NCBI GenBank assembly: GCA_016743945.1
Contig: JADGFI010000001.1
Span: 397,901-461,900 of the forward strand
Direction of reading: 5' to 3'
DNA: 64,000 nucleotides
Origin: Desulfobacteraceae bacterium
GTDB taxonomy: Bacteria > Desulfobacterota > Desulfobacteria > Desulfobacterales > Desulfobacteraceae
Each line of letters begins with the position of its first letter. Position 1 is the stretch's first letter. Positions 41,866-51,817 of the stretch are shown here, in pieces. The translations under genes and the position numbers were made by a program. The notes below the pieces were generated by a model. The model did not search any database. It was given only the letters and a program-made list of their open reading frames with translations, and had not been told where the DNA came from.

Positions 41866-44087
41866 TAACGCAAAAAGAAGTTCAAAAAAAAATTGCAGAA
41901 AAACAGGCAGCAGGTTCCCACGTGATCAGTGAGGACGAGGCAAAAATACTGTTCGCCTGCTTTGGTATTCCAGTGGTCGAAGAAAAACGGGTAAAAGGAA
42001 TTGCCCAGGCAGTCGCTGCGGCAAGAGCCAGTGGTTTTCCCGTGGCCCTTAAGGGGATTGGATCGCGTATCCTCCATAAGACGGAATCGGGGATGGTCTG
42101 CCTGGGGCTTGGCAATGAAGACCAGGTGAGAGAGGCAGCCCAGGAGATGGAAACCGCTGGTGGAGATACGCTTGAGGCATTTTTGGTACAACCCATGGTC
42201 AAGGGGAAAAGAGAATTTGTTGTCGGCATGTTCAAGGATCCGCAATTTGGTCCTGTGATCATGTTTGGGGTGGGCGGTGTCCTCACCGAGGCCTTAAACG
42301 ATATTGTCTTGAAAATAGCCCCCCTGGACGATCTGGATATGGAGGAGATGATGGACCAATTGTCCTCTAAAAAGTTGTTGGAAGCCTTCCGGGGGGAGGC
42401 GGCTGTGGATAGGGATGCCATTAAAAATATTCTGGGGGGTCTGTCTGATCTGGTCCTTGAAAATCCGAGTATCCAAGAAATTGATATTAACCCTTTGATT
42501 ATCCAGAAGGATGGGTCTCCTGTTGCCGTGGACGGCCTGGTGGTATTGGGGGACACACGAGAAAAGGAACACCAGGAGAATCAGACCAAGAAAAACCAGA
42601 TTAAGAAAAACCAGGTCGACCTTTCTGTGCTGGGATCCTGTTTTTATCCGGAATCAATTGCCTTTATCGGGGCCTCTTCCGGTATGGGCAAGTGGGGGCA
42701 TATGCTGCCCATAAATACCCTGTCCCGGAATTACAAGGGAGATGTCTTCCTGGTAAACCCCAGGGGCGGTGAAATTATTGGCCGGAAAGCATACCAGAAA
42801 TTGACGGATATTGAGGGGGATATCGACCTGGTCGTGGTCACCATACCCGCAGAAAAGGTTGTTGACCTGATACCTGCCCTTGTTGAAAAAAAGGTGCGGG
42901 GCATGCTGCTCATCACTTCGGGGTTCAAGGAGGTGGGGCCTGCGGGGGAAGCCCTTGAAACCATTTTGATGGAAAAAGCCAGAGAAGCCAATATTTTGGT
43001 ACTGGGTCCCAATACCATGGGGATTTGTAATCCCCATGCTGATTTTTTCTGCTGTGCTGCCAATGCCTATCCTCTGCCCGGTTCCACAGCCCTAGTTTGC
43101 CAGTCCGGTAATATGGGGACCCAGCTTTTGGCCTTTGCTGAACAGCAGGATATTGGCATCCGTGCTTTTTCAGGTTCCGGAAATGAAGCCATGGTCACCA
43201 TTGAGGATTATATGGAGGCCTTTGAAATTGATGAACTGACCCGGACCGTGGTCCTGTATATCGAGAGTGTCAAGGATGGGAATAGGTTTTTCAGGTCTGC
43301 AGCCCGGGTATCACGGAAAAAACCAGTGGTGGTTCTGAAAGGGGGCAGGACCCGGATGGGGGAAAGAGCTGCCGCAAGCCACACCGGCGCAATGGCCTCG
43401 GATGTAAAGGTGTTCGAAGCGGCCTGCCGTCAGGCCGGGGTGATCCAGGTACAACAGCCCATGGAATTACTGGATTTGTCTGCCGTGTTTTCATCCCTTC
43501 CCCTGCCAAGGGGAAAACGGGTGGCCATCATGACCCTGGGGGGCGGTTGGGGGGTTATCACCACCGATCTGTGTGCGGAATATGGCCTTGAAGTACCCGA
43601 GTTGTCAGAAGATATCATTGAACGCCTTAACCATATCCTTCCCTCTTTTTGGAGCCATGGTAACCCCGTTGATATCGTGGGGGAGGGGGACCCGCAAATT
43701 CCCAAGACCTGTATGGAGGAACTGCTCAAGTGGGACGGCTGTGATGCCGTGATTCACCTGGGCATCCATGGAAAAAGGGTGTTTGCCAACAGCATGATTG
43801 ATTCCGTTCTTAAAACAGACCCGAATATAGATGAACGCTCAGCCGCGCTGTTTAAGGAAACGCTTTTGAAAGCTGAGGAATCCTATGCAAAATATATAGT
43901 GGAGATGACCCAAAAATATGAAAAACCGGTTTTGGGGGTCAGCCTTTTGACCGATGAAATCAGCCGTACCCTTTACCGGTATGACAACAATCCCTATAAA
44001 GGGGTCTTTTTTCCCTCACCGGAAAGGGCGGTTAAAGCTCTGGCCGGTATGTGTCAGTATACTCAGTGGTTAGGCGCCCGGACCTGA
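41862..44087 (+). CDS. ADP-forming acyl-CoA synthetase (acetate-CoA ligase family)
   Basis: 741 residues with the domains in the order ATP-grasp first, then CoA-binding. Residues 1-230 are the ATP-grasp domain (VALKGIGSRILHKTESG, EFVVGMFKDPQFGPVIMFG). A Lys/Asn/Gln-rich linker of about 20 residues with the pattern KKNQ repeated follows, then the CoA-binding Rossmann domain (FIGASSGMGKWGHMLP) and succinyl-CoA ligase-like domains with the phosphohistidine region GRTRMGERAAASHTGAMA. The reaction is acyl-CoA + ADP + Pi to acid + ATP or the reverse. The substrate cannot be told from the sequence. It shares an operon with a TetR regulator. Confidence 0.9.
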   Translation: MITQKEVQKKIAEKQAAGSHVISEDEAKILFACFGIPVVEEKRVKGIAQAVAAARASGFPVALKGIGSRILHKTESGMVCLGLGNEDQVREAAQEMETAGGDTLEAFLVQPMVKGKREFVVGMFKDPQFGPVIMFGVGGVLTEALNDIVLKIAPLDDLDMEEMMDQLSSKKLLEAFRGEAAVDRDAIKNILGGLSDLVLENPSIQEIDINPLIIQKDGSPVAVDGLVVLGDTREKEHQENQTKKNQIKKNQVDLSVLGSCFYPESIAFIGASSGMGKWGHMLPINTLSRNYKGDVFLVNPRGGEIIGRKAYQKLTDIEGDIDLVVVTIPAEKVVDLIPALVEKKVRGMLLITSGFKEVGPAGEALETILMEKAREANILVLGPNTMGICNPHADFFCCAANAYPLPGSTALVCQSGNMGTQLLAFAEQQDIGIRAFSGSGNEAMVTIEDYMEAFEIDELTRTVVLYIESVKDGNRFFRSAARVSRKKPVVVLKGGRTRMGERAAASHTGAMASDVKVFEAACRQAGVIQVQQPMELLDLSAVFSSLPLPRGKRVAIMTLGGGWGVITTDLCAEYGLEVPELSEDIIERLNHILPSFWSHGNPVDIVGEGDPQIPKTCMEELLKWDGCDAVIHLGIHGKRVFANSMIDSVLKTDPNIDERSAALFKETLLKAEESYAKYIVEMTQKYEKPVLGVSLLTDEISRTLYRYDNNPYKGVFFPSPERAVKALAGMCQYTQWLGART

Positions 44088-44130
44088 GCTAAACCTTCGG
44101 GGAAAGGAACTTGAAATTTATAGGAAATTA

Positions 44131-44153
44131 TTTTATCTTAAATTAAGATAAAA
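44131..44153. promoter_or_regulatory. inverted repeat upstream of panB
   Basis: TTTTATCTTA-AAT-TAAGATAAAA is a ten-base perfect repeat 34 bases before the panB start. It could be an operator or a weak terminator for the synthetase gene, since the arms are A/T only. Confidence 0.35.
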
Positions 44154-44187
44154 ATGATGGATCCATACTTAAATCTGGAGGGAAAAT

Positions 44188-44979
44188 ATGCAACCCAGAG
44201 TGACCACATCAACATTGATAAAAATGAAGCAGGAAGGCAAAAAAATCACCGCCCTGACAGCCTATGATTTTCCCTTTGCCGGTTACCTGGACAGGGCAGG
44301 TATTGATATCGTCCTGGTGGGGGACTCCCTGGGCATGGTGGTCCAGGGAAAGGAAAATACCCTTTGTGTGACCATGGATGAAAGTATTTATCACACCACC
44401 ATGGTCTCAAGGGCCTGTCGTTATTCAATGGTCGTAGGGGACATGCCCTTTATGTCCTACCAGGGTTCTTTGGATCGGGCAGTGGAAAATGGGGGGAGAT
44501 TTTTAAAGGAAGCAGGGGCCTCTGCCGTGAAACTCGAAGGCGGTGCAGATGTCTGCCCGGTGATTACCGCCCTTGCCAAGGTGGGAATCCCTGTTCAGGC
44601 CCACATTGGTCTCACCCCCCAGTCGGTGCATCAAATGGGCGGTTTTAAGGTCCAGCGGGATGAAGAAAAGCTTTTAAAAGATGCCAGGGATGTTGAAAAG
44701 GCCGGGGCATTTTCCGTTGTCCTGGAAGGAATCCCCTCTCCCATTTCCGCCAAAATCACCCAGGCGCTCAATATTCCCACCATCGGCATTGGCGCCGGGC
44801 CTGGATGTGACGGTCAGATCCTCGTGCTCCATGACATGCTCGGGATCAATGATCGTTTCCTTCCCAAGTTTGTTAAAAAATATGCAGATATCGCCCAAAT
44901 TGCAACCCAGGGACTGGCATCCTATATCAAAGACGTAAGGTCAGGAACCTTTCCTTCGGATGAACATGAATATAAGTAA
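44188..44979 (+). CDS. panB: 3-methyl-2-oxobutanoate hydroxymethyltransferase (PanB)
   Basis: 263 residues, the normal length. Family motifs are [31 protein letters not shown] with the metal Asp, [28 protein letters not shown] and [15 protein letters not shown]. PanB adds a hydroxymethyl group from methylene-tetrahydrofolate to ketoisovalerate to give ketopantoate, the first step to pantothenate. A GGAGG site precedes ATG 44188. The next gene overlaps by 20 bases and encodes a Rossmann dehydrogenase that could supply the next, reductive step. No panC or panD is seen here. Confidence 0.96.
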   Translation: MQPRVTTSTLIKMKQEGKKITALTAYDFPFAGYLDRAGIDIVLVGDSLGMVVQGKENTLCVTMDESIYHTTMVSRACRYSMVVGDMPFMSYQGSLDRAVENGGRFLKEAGASAVKLEGGADVCPVITALAKVGIPVQAHIGLTPQSVHQMGGFKVQRDEEKLLKDARDVEKAGAFSVVLEGIPSPISAKITQALNIPTIGIGAGPGCDGQILVLHDMLGINDRFLPKFVKKYADIAQIATQGLASYIKDVRSGTFPSDEHEYK

Positions 44980-45856
44980 AAAAAAGTTTTGTATCATCGG
45001 GTGCGGGCGTTTGGGGGTCTGTTTGTCTGTGTTTTTAGCCGACCAGGGATTTATCCCTGCTTCTTTTGCCAGCAAGAGTTCTGATTCGGCAAAACATGCC
45101 GCTGCCATGGCCGGCAAGGGAATTGTATATAAGAATGCGATCACAGCCGCAACCGCCTGTGACCTTGTTTTTATTACCACCCCGGATACTCAGATAGAAC
45201 CGGTTTGTGATCAGATTGCAAAGGGAGGCGGCTTTACTGAGGATTCTGTGGTGTTTCATCTGTCCGGTGCCCTTTCTTCAGATGTTTTAAAGACCGCCCA
45301 ACAGACAGGGGCAGCCACCGGATCCATTCATCCCCTCCAGGCCTTTGCCCCCTATACGAGGGGCCAGAAATCTCCTTTCCTGGGTATTAATATTTCCCTG
45401 GAAGGGAGTGACCGGGCGGTTGCCCTTGGTCGTGAAATCGTTGATGCCCTTGGCGCAAATTCTTTTACCATTCCCACCCAGGCCAAAACGATTTATCATG
45501 CCGCAGCTGTGGTGGCCTCCAATTATCTGGTGACCCTGGAGCATTTTGCCCTAAGTCTTTTAAAGGAGGCGGGTCTGGAGGAAGCGGTTGCCTATCCCAT
45601 TTTAGAGCCCCTGATTCAAGGGACCTTGAACAATATCAAGGCCCGGGGCAGCGTGGATGCACTGACCGGACCCGTGGCAAGGGGCGATGATAAGATTATC
45701 TCTTGTCATTTAGAAGATATTGACAAAAAAATGCCCCAATTTTCACAATTGTACAGGCTTCTGGGGAAACATACCCTTGAAATAGCCGCATCAAGGGGAG
45801 ACCTGGATCCCGGGGCCAAAGAAAAACTGGCCGTCCTGTTTAAAGAAGGGGTTTAA
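44960..45856 (+). CDS. Rossmann-fold DUF2520 protein, candidate ketopantoate reductase
   Basis: 298 residues. The N-terminus has the dinucleotide-binding loop [20 protein letters not shown], then [24 protein letters not shown] and SIHPLQAFA, the pattern of the Rossmann-like/DUF2520 family. The rest is an all-helical dimer domain with [17 protein letters not shown]. The start at ATG 44960 overlaps panB, and a second ATG at 44966 is possible. Overlap with panB makes reduction of ketopantoate (the PanE step) an attractive role, but sequence alone does not settle this and the family has no agreed activity that I can cite. Confidence 0.75.
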   Translation: MNMNISKKKFCIIGCGRLGVCLSVFLADQGFIPASFASKSSDSAKHAAAMAGKGIVYKNAITAATACDLVFITTPDTQIEPVCDQIAKGGGFTEDSVVFHLSGALSSDVLKTAQQTGAATGSIHPLQAFAPYTRGQKSPFLGINISLEGSDRAVALGREIVDALGANSFTIPTQAKTIYHAAAVVASNYLVTLEHFALSLLKEAGLEEAVAYPILEPLIQGTLNNIKARGSVDALTGPVARGDDKIISCHLEDIDKKMPQFSQLYRLLGKHTLEIAASRGDLDPGAKEKLAVLFKEGV

Positions 45857-45872
45857 ATAGGGGTTTAAATAG

Positions 45873-45907
45873 TGCCCGACGGAAAAACATGTTTTTTTTG
45901 TCGGACA
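45873..45907. terminator. terminator between the panB operon and the M16C gene
   Basis: TGCCCGAC pairs with GTCGGACA, and inside AAAAAC pairs with GTTTTT. A T run follows on the plus strand at 45915-45921 and an A/T-rich stretch on the other. It serves two converging genes. Just before it AGGGGTTTAAAT is repeated in tandem across the stop codon. Confidence 0.55.
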
Positions 45908-45921
45908 CCAGATCTTTTTTT

Positions 45922-48900
45922 CTAAATCTTAATCAGTCTTAAGGGGGGGCGATTATCTGCTTCAAGGGCCTTGTTGGCCTCTTCCAGCAACGTTTTGTTT
46001 GAGATAACAGATATGCCTTTCTGATCCTCTTCAATGGTAAAATAGGTTTTGGCTATTTCCTGGATCCTTTTTTTGTCCAGCTGGAGCAGGGTATCCTTGA
46101 AATGCTGACGGATTTCGTTGGACAAGTGGGTGATATCCCGGTAAAAGGCTTTCATGGAAGCAGGACCTGGGGTTTCTGGTTTATCAATATCCGAACAAAC
46201 CTGGAGAATGGCTTCCTTTACATCTGTCTGGGTAAATTCTCCCCTGGTGATATAATCGCAGGCTTTCTTATATACATCCAGGGTCCGTTTGATATGGGGG
46301 TCCCGGTAAGAACCAAAGGAAAAGATACCCTCTTCTGTATTATACATGGCAAACCCGCCGTAGGCACCGCCTTTTTCCCTGATTTCCCGGTGGAGGTAAA
46401 GGGATCTTAAAATCTTAGAGATCACCGCAAGCCCCGGGGAATCTTTATGGGTGATGCGGACGGTTTTAAAGGACTGGCCCACAAAGGAAACCGCTGTGTT
46501 GGTATACCATCCGTCATGGGGTCTTTGGGTGTCAAGACCTATGTCCGGGGTATAAAATGTATTCTCGGAACTTTTTTCATCTCCTTTGTTTTTTTGGCTG
46601 CTCAGTTGGGCGTGGAGCTGGTTGATTCTTTGGTCGGCCTGGAGCAGGGCCTGGGTGCTGCCAATGACGGCCGGTTTTAAATTGTCTCGTCTGAACAGGG
46701 AGCCGGCAATGGCCCCAAGATTTGACGACAGGGTATCCAATGCCATTTTCCCAATATCGGGATCTGTCAGTTGTGTGGTGATCTTTTTAATAAATTGAAA
46801 CTGATCGATTCCGTGCCAGAGTTCGTTGATATGGGATGCCTTGGACAGGTGGCGTGCGGAAAGGGAGATGGCATACCGGTGCCCTGCTGAAACAATGGAG
46901 GATTCCATACCGGATTGGTATTGGAGCAGCAGGCTTTTTAGCCGGTCCTGGTCTTGGAATCCAAACTCTTTTACAAATTCGTCAATTATATCAAACAGTC
47001 TGTCAATGTTGCGGTCCAAAGATTTTCCCTGGAGGGCCAGAAATGAATGGGCATCCGCCCCCTTGGAAAAATAGGACCCTGAAAAGGGTGACAGGCTAAC
47101 CCCTCCGGTGTACAGGTCCATGGTTTCCGCTATTTTGGAATAGGAACTTTTTTTCGTGCCGCTGTTGGTAAAGGCCTGGGCAAAAAAGGGAACCAGGGGA
47201 AAAAGATCAACGGGGATATTTCCGGCTCCCACCGGACAGGTAAAATAGAGGATACCGGAAGTGGCCTTGTCATAACAGGTGGAAAAGTCAATATTCTTGA
47301 TCTGGTCTGGTTTGATGATTTCAATATCCAAGGGGACATCGGCGAGATCCAGAGTGGGCAAGGATGACAGGTCTTCTTCTGATTCCTGAAGAAGCTCAAG
47401 CGCTTCACTGTCTTGTTTGATTTTTGACAGATCATCCGGTGTAAGGGTTGCCAAAAGAGCTTTTAATTCTGACCTGGTCTCCTTGGCCTGGTTTTTTTCA
47501 AGCTGGTTGTCCGGTTCCAGGGTAAAGAGAACCCTGTGGGGGTTTTCAAGAAAATAGTGAGTCATGCGTTCTTCAAGAAACCCACCCTGGCGGATTTTGT
47601 GAGCCAGACGTTCAAGGTCGTCGTCAATATTGATGCAGGATACCGGGTCCCCGTCATGGATCATGGTGCCGGCAAAGGAAAGCAATAATTTAATCCCAAA
47701 GGGGTAGGGGGTGTTGGTGATTTCCTTACGGTAGAATTCAATCTGGTGAATGGCCGAATCAATGCGTTGTTGTTCTATCCCGGTCGTTGCTACCTGTCGC
47801 AATGTTGAAAAAATAATCTCTTCCACACGGGGGATGGATTCCTTGGCAATCTCTTTTAAACCGCAGGCAAACATGGTATCCCGGTTGTCTGCATCAAATC
47901 CCGTTGCATCGGAAAGGGCAGACCCCAGATTGGAATCGATCAATGCCTTTCTCAGGGGAGAGGCCGAATTTCCCAGGAGGATCTGTTCTAAGACCGTGAG
48001 AACCAGAATTTCAAAGGAATCTTTAATATCACAGGTCAGCCAGGCAACACAGGTCTGGTATTTTTTGGTCAGATCATCGGGATCGGAATAGGCATAGGCC
48101 TGGGTCTGTTCTTTGGGAGTGTCCCACCGGGGCTGGGCCGGGACGGCTGAATCAATTTCCAGGTAATCAAAACGTTCCAATACTTTTTTTGAAAGGACTG
48201 AAAGCGTTTCTTCCAGGGGGAAGGATCCATAGGTATAAAAATAAGAATTAGACGGGTGATAGTAGCGGGCATGGAATGCCTTGAGTTCACCATGGCTTAG
48301 CTTGGGAATATCAGCGGGCTCTCCTCCTGAATTGTTACTATAGGTGGTGTCCGGGTAAAGGCTTGCCAGAAGTGATCGTGAAAGCACCTGGGAAGGAGAG
48401 GACATGGCGCCCTTCATTTCATTGTAAACCACGCCCTTGTATTCCAGTTCATTCTCCTGGGCACAGGTTTTCACAAGCTCCAGCCGATGTCCCTCCTGCT
48501 TAAAGCTCAGATCGTCAATATTGGGGAAAAACGCGGCATCCAGATAGACATCCATGAGATTGTAATAATCTTTTTTATTCTGGGAGGCAAAGGGATACAT
48601 GGTCCAGTCCGAAGCTGTAAAGGCATTCATGAAGGTGGACAGGCTTCGTTTTATCATGGAAAAAAAGGGGTCACGGACGGCAAATTTGTCTGATCCACAC
48701 AGAACCGTATGCTCAAGGATATGGGCCACCCCCGTGGAATCCTTGGGCACTGTCCTGAAAAATACACCAAAGGTATTTTCGGTGTCTTTGTTGGCAATGT
48801 GAATGTGTCTGGCTTTTGTTTTTTTGTGACTCAGTTCAATGAGCACCGAGTCAATGGTGGGCAGCGGACAAATTCGATTGACAATATATCCGTTGAGCTC

Positions 48901-48930
48901 CTGGCCTTTTTTCAATGAAGTTGTTTCCAT
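45922..48930 (-). CDS. M16C metallopeptidase (presequence protease-like)
   Basis: 1002 residues, close to the 970-1000 of PreP, Cym1 and falcilysin. The inverted zinc motif HILEHTVLCGS is at residues 70-74 with the distal Glu in EYKGVVYNEMKGA. The C-terminal half contains GGAYGGFAMY and FSFGSYRDPH, typical of the second M16 pair. These enzymes form a closed chamber and degrade peptides of up to about 60 residues, such as cut-off signal peptides. There is no signal peptide, so it acts in the cytoplasm. The start at ATG 48930 has no strong ribosome site. Confidence 0.92.
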   Translation of the reverse strand: METTSLKKGQELNGYIVNRICPLPTIDSVLIELSHKKTKARHIHIANKDTENTFGVFFRTVPKDSTGVAHILEHTVLCGSDKFAVRDPFFSMIKRSLSTFMNAFTASDWTMYPFASQNKKDYYNLMDVYLDAAFFPNIDDLSFKQEGHRLELVKTCAQENELEYKGVVYNEMKGAMSSPSQVLSRSLLASLYPDTTYSNNSGGEPADIPKLSHGELKAFHARYYHPSNSYFYTYGSFPLEETLSVLSKKVLERFDYLEIDSAVPAQPRWDTPKEQTQAYAYSDPDDLTKKYQTCVAWLTCDIKDSFEILVLTVLEQILLGNSASPLRKALIDSNLGSALSDATGFDADNRDTMFACGLKEIAKESIPRVEEIIFSTLRQVATTGIEQQRIDSAIHQIEFYRKEITNTPYPFGIKLLLSFAGTMIHDGDPVSCINIDDDLERLAHKIRQGGFLEERMTHYFLENPHRVLFTLEPDNQLEKNQAKETRSELKALLATLTPDDLSKIKQDSEALELLQESEEDLSSLPTLDLADVPLDIEIIKPDQIKNIDFSTCYDKATSGILYFTCPVGAGNIPVDLFPLVPFFAQAFTNSGTKKSSYSKIAETMDLYTGGVSLSPFSGSYFSKGADAHSFLALQGKSLDRNIDRLFDIIDEFVKEFGFQDQDRLKSLLLQYQSGMESSIVSAGHRYAISLSARHLSKASHINELWHGIDQFQFIKKITTQLTDPDIGKMALDTLSSNLGAIAGSLFRRDNLKPAVIGSTQALLQADQRINQLHAQLSSQKNKGDEKSSENTFYTPDIGLDTQRPHDGWYTNTAVSFVGQSFKTVRITHKDSPGLAVISKILRSLYLHREIREKGGAYGGFAMYNTEEGIFSFGSYRDPHIKRTLDVYKKACDYITRGEFTQTDVKEAILQVCSDIDKPETPGPASMKAFYRDITHLSNEIRQHFKDTLLQLDKKRIQEIAKTYFTIEEDQKGISVISNKTLLEEANKALEADNRPPLRLIKI

Positions 48931-48944
48931 GTGTGCTTTTTCCG

Positions 48945-49307
48945 TTAGATTTTCTTATAGATACCCCGGTTAACCCGTTGAATCTTTTTTATTTTATCCA
49001 GCCTGAAAATAATATTTCTCAGCTTTTTGTCGTCAAACCCGGTTGCCGCTTTAATGGTCTTGAAATTGGTTCCCTTGGGATGATTTGCAATGACCTCCAG
49101 AACAATGGCCGAAGCACTTTTGCGTTTGGCAGTTCGTTGCGGGGCATTCTTTTTGGCACCCGGCTGTTTCTGATAGATTAATTGCTCAAGCTTGTCAAGC
49201 CTTGTGTGTAAATTGTTTATGTCTTCCTTGGTGGGAATATCCAGCCTATGTAGCAGCATTTTGATAAAACCTTCCCAGTTGGTTCCAAATTCAGTGTTTT
49301 CCGTCAT
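48945..49307 (-). CDS. small protein with coiled coil and winged-helix-like C-terminus
   Basis: 120 residues. Residues 1-50 resemble a phasin-type or coiled-coil helix pair (NWEGFIKMLLHRLDIPTKED, then HTRLDKLEQLI). After a basic linker, residues 70-120 look like a winged helix (ASAIVLEVIANHPKG, FKTIKAATGFDDKKLRNIIFRLDK). It could be a DNA-binding or polymer-granule-associated regulator. GGAG lies seven bases before ATG 49307. It precedes the M16C gene on the same strand by 14 bases, so they are likely cotranscribed. Confidence 0.6.
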   Translation of the reverse strand: MTENTEFGTNWEGFIKMLLHRLDIPTKEDINNLHTRLDKLEQLIYQKQPGAKKNAPQRTAKRKSASAIVLEVIANHPKGTNFKTIKAATGFDDKKLRNIIFRLDKIKKIQRVNRGIYKKI

Positions 49308-49364
49308 GATGCATCTCCTGAAAAAAAGGGTTTATTTTTTTAATTGCAATATACCCATTCACAC

Positions 49365-49387
49365 GCCTGCTTTGACCCAAAGCAGGC
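49365..49387. other. ten-bp perfect hairpin in the 49308-49643 spacer
   Basis: GCCTGCTTTG-ACC-CAAAGCAGGC, with a smaller repeat AAGCAA-N8-TTGCTT about 16 bases downstream. No T run follows. The rest of this 336-base gene-free region, between divergent genes, shows no coding or RNA feature. It probably carries promoters for both sides. Confidence 0.4.
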
Positions 49388-49643
49388 AGGAATGTTTATA
49401 ACGCAAGCAACAAGTGACTTGCTTGAGTTCGTATTGGTTATTGAATCTTATTATCCGTTGAAGTATAATATATAAAATTACTTCTGGAGACAAAGAAAGT
49501 CAAGTAGTAATTTTGTTGGCAAATTAAGAAAGTAAATTATACGAAGTTAGGTTTTAGTGGGGTATTTGGCGCCACACCAGACGAAATAATAGATTCAACA
49601 GGGCCTTGTACCGTTGAACACAGGGAGCGAACAGGCAGGTGAT

Positions 49644-50495
49644 ATGACACATCCGGGACAATTGTTAAAAAGGGAAAAACTATATGCGGGTAAGGAAATG
49701 GGACAAAATTTTTTGTCCAACCCGGGAACTGCACAAATGATTGTTGATCGTGCCGGGATATCCAAGGCGTCCACCGTCCTGGAAATCGGGCCGGGTCTTG
49801 GGGCACTGACCATTCCCCTTGCCCGGCGAGCTGGCCGTGTCATTGCCGTTGAATTGGACAGGCGGCTGGTTCCTCTTTTAAACGAAGAACTTGAACAAGA
49901 GGAAATCAGCAACGTTAGGGTGATCAATCAGAATATAATGAAGACCGATTTTAAAGAAATCGCCGGGGATGATCGACTGGTGGTTTTTGGAAACCTTCCC
50001 TATAATATTTCATCCCAGATTCTATTTCGTCTTGTAAAAGAAAGGGCCGTCATTGAAGCGGCATTTTTAATGTTTCAAAAAGAGCTTGCCACTCGTATTA
50101 TTGCCTCCCCCGGGGGCCGGGATTACTCAAGATTGTCCGCCGTGGTGCAATATGCAGCCGAGGTCGGGTTTGTTGCCGATATCAATCCCAGTTCCTTTTT
50201 CCCAAAACCCGAGGTGCATTCAACTGTATTGCGGTTTGATTTTCTGGCCGCAGCCGACATGTCGCCCCCCATGGAAGATCTGCTGTTTGATGTGATCAAG
50301 TCCGCTTTTTCAAAACGGCGAAAATCCTTGAAAAATTCCATGGCAGGCGGTGAACTGGGGCTTGAAAAACCCATCGTGATAGAGGCATTGACCCGTGCCG
50401 CCATAGTGCCGGAGCGTCGGGCGGAAACCTTATCTGTCGCAGAATTCAAAGCACTTGCAAAGGCTGTTTGGCAGATTCGCCATGAGACAGAATGA
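49644..50495 (+). CDS. rsmA: 16S rRNA dimethyladenosine transferase RsmA/KsgA
   Basis: About 283 residues. The S-adenosylmethionine motif is STVLEIGPGLGALTIPLA, and the adenine-binding FGNLPYNISSQILFR carries the NLPY signature of N6-adenine methylation. The N-terminus has MGQNFLSNPG as in KsgA. It dimethylates two adenosines in the 3' end of 16S rRNA late in assembly. ATG 49644 has AGGCAGGTG upstream. TTG 49614 would extend the protein with no ribosome site. Confidence 0.95.
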   Translation: MTHPGQLLKREKLYAGKEMGQNFLSNPGTAQMIVDRAGISKASTVLEIGPGLGALTIPLARRAGRVIAVELDRRLVPLLNEELEQEEISNVRVINQNIMKTDFKEIAGDDRLVVFGNLPYNISSQILFRLVKERAVIEAAFLMFQKELATRIIASPGGRDYSRLSAVVQYAAEVGFVADINPSSFFPKPEVHSTVLRFDFLAAADMSPPMEDLLFDVIKSAFSKRRKSLKNSMAGGELGLEKPIVIEALTRAAIVPERRAETLSVAEFKALAKAVWQIRHETE

Positions 50496-50590
50496 AAGAA
50501 AACATGGAATTGACATATTGGGCTGTTTTGTTAAACTTAGACCAGTAGGAGTTCCTGCTGATATATATAAGGATTGAAAGGAAAAAAAGC

Positions 50591-51817
50591 ATGATTAGAG
50601 CAAATGAAAATTATAATAAATTACAGGCGTCCTACCTTTTTTCAGATATTGCAAAGCGGGTGGAGACCTTCCAGCAAAATAATCCAGATACCCATGTCAT
50701 TCGTCTGGGGATCGGAGATGTGACCCGGGCATTGCCAAAAGCTGTGATAAAGGGATTTCATGATGGCGTCGATGAAATGGCTGTGGATGCCACCTTCCGG
50801 GGCTATGGCCCTGAGCAGGGGTATGCCTTTTTACGGGAAACCATTGCGGCCCATGATTTTCAGGCCCGGGGAGCTGACATAACCGCCGATGAGATTTTTG
50901 TCAGTGACGGCGCTAAATGTGATACCGGTAATTTCCAGGAATTGTTTGCAACGGATATCAAAATCGCCATCCCAGATCCTGTTTATCCTGTTTATCTGGA
51001 TACCAATGTCATGGCCGGCAGAACCGGGGAATTTCAAAACGGCAGGTACGAAAATATTGTGTACATGGATTGCCTTAAAGAGAATAACTTTATGCCGGAA
51101 CTGCCCAAAGAGAAAGTGGACCTGATTTATTTGTGCTTCCCCAATAATCCCACCGGTGCCACGGCCACCAAGGCCCAGTTGAAGGTCTGGGTGGATTATG
51201 CAAGACAAAATCGTGCCCTGATTCTTTTTGATGCCGCCTATGAAGCGTTTATCCGGGAGGATACCCTGCCCAGGAGTATCTATGAAATAGAAGGGGCCAA
51301 AGAAGTGGCAGTAGAATTTAGAAGTTTTTCCAAGACAGCCGGTTTTACCGGTACCCGGTGCGGGTTCACCGTGGTGCCCAAAGAGTGCATGGTTTTTTCT
51401 GCAACCGGAGAAAAAATTTCCCTGCATAGGTTGTGGCACCGTCGCCAGAGCACCAAGTTCAACGGGGTATCCTATCCGGTTCAACGGGCAACCCAAGCGG
51501 TATATTCCAAAGAGGGCCAGGTTCAGGTCAAGGAATTGATCGATTATTACCTGAACAATGCCGATATTATTTGTAAAACCATTGCTTCCCTGGGCCTTGA
51601 TTATGTGGGGGGTAAAAATTCTCCCTATATATGGATAGACGGCCAGGGCCGGGATTCCTGGGACTTTTTTGATCTCCTGCTCAACAAGGCCTCGGTGGTC
51701 TGCACCCCGGGTGGCGGGTTTGGCTTGTGCGGAAACCCCTACATTAGGATCTCTGCCTTTAACAGTCTGGAGAATGTGACCCTGGCCATGGAACGGGTAA
51801 GGAAAGCATTAAAATGA
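50591..51817 (+). CDS. dapL: LL-diaminopimelate aminotransferase (DapL)
   Basis: 408 residues with the DapL signatures [54 protein letters not shown], the pyridoxal-phosphate Lys in [15 protein letters not shown] and [10 protein letters not shown]. DapL makes LL-diaminopimelate from tetrahydrodipicolinate in one step, the lysine and cell-wall route found in many Desulfobacterota, Chlamydiae and plants. A GAAAGG site lies before ATG 50591. The stop overlaps moeA by four bases, so amino-acid and cofactor genes are translated together. Confidence 0.95.
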   Translation: MIRANENYNKLQASYLFSDIAKRVETFQQNNPDTHVIRLGIGDVTRALPKAVIKGFHDGVDEMAVDATFRGYGPEQGYAFLRETIAAHDFQARGADITADEIFVSDGAKCDTGNFQELFATDIKIAIPDPVYPVYLDTNVMAGRTGEFQNGRYENIVYMDCLKENNFMPELPKEKVDLIYLCFPNNPTGATATKAQLKVWVDYARQNRALILFDAAYEAFIREDTLPRSIYEIEGAKEVAVEFRSFSKTAGFTGTRCGFTVVPKECMVFSATGEKISLHRLWHRRQSTKFNGVSYPVQRATQAVYSKEGQVQVKELIDYYLNNADIICKTIASLGLDYVGGKNSPYIWIDGQGRDSWDFFDLLLNKASVVCTPGGGFGLCGNPYIRISAFNSLENVTLAMERVRKALK

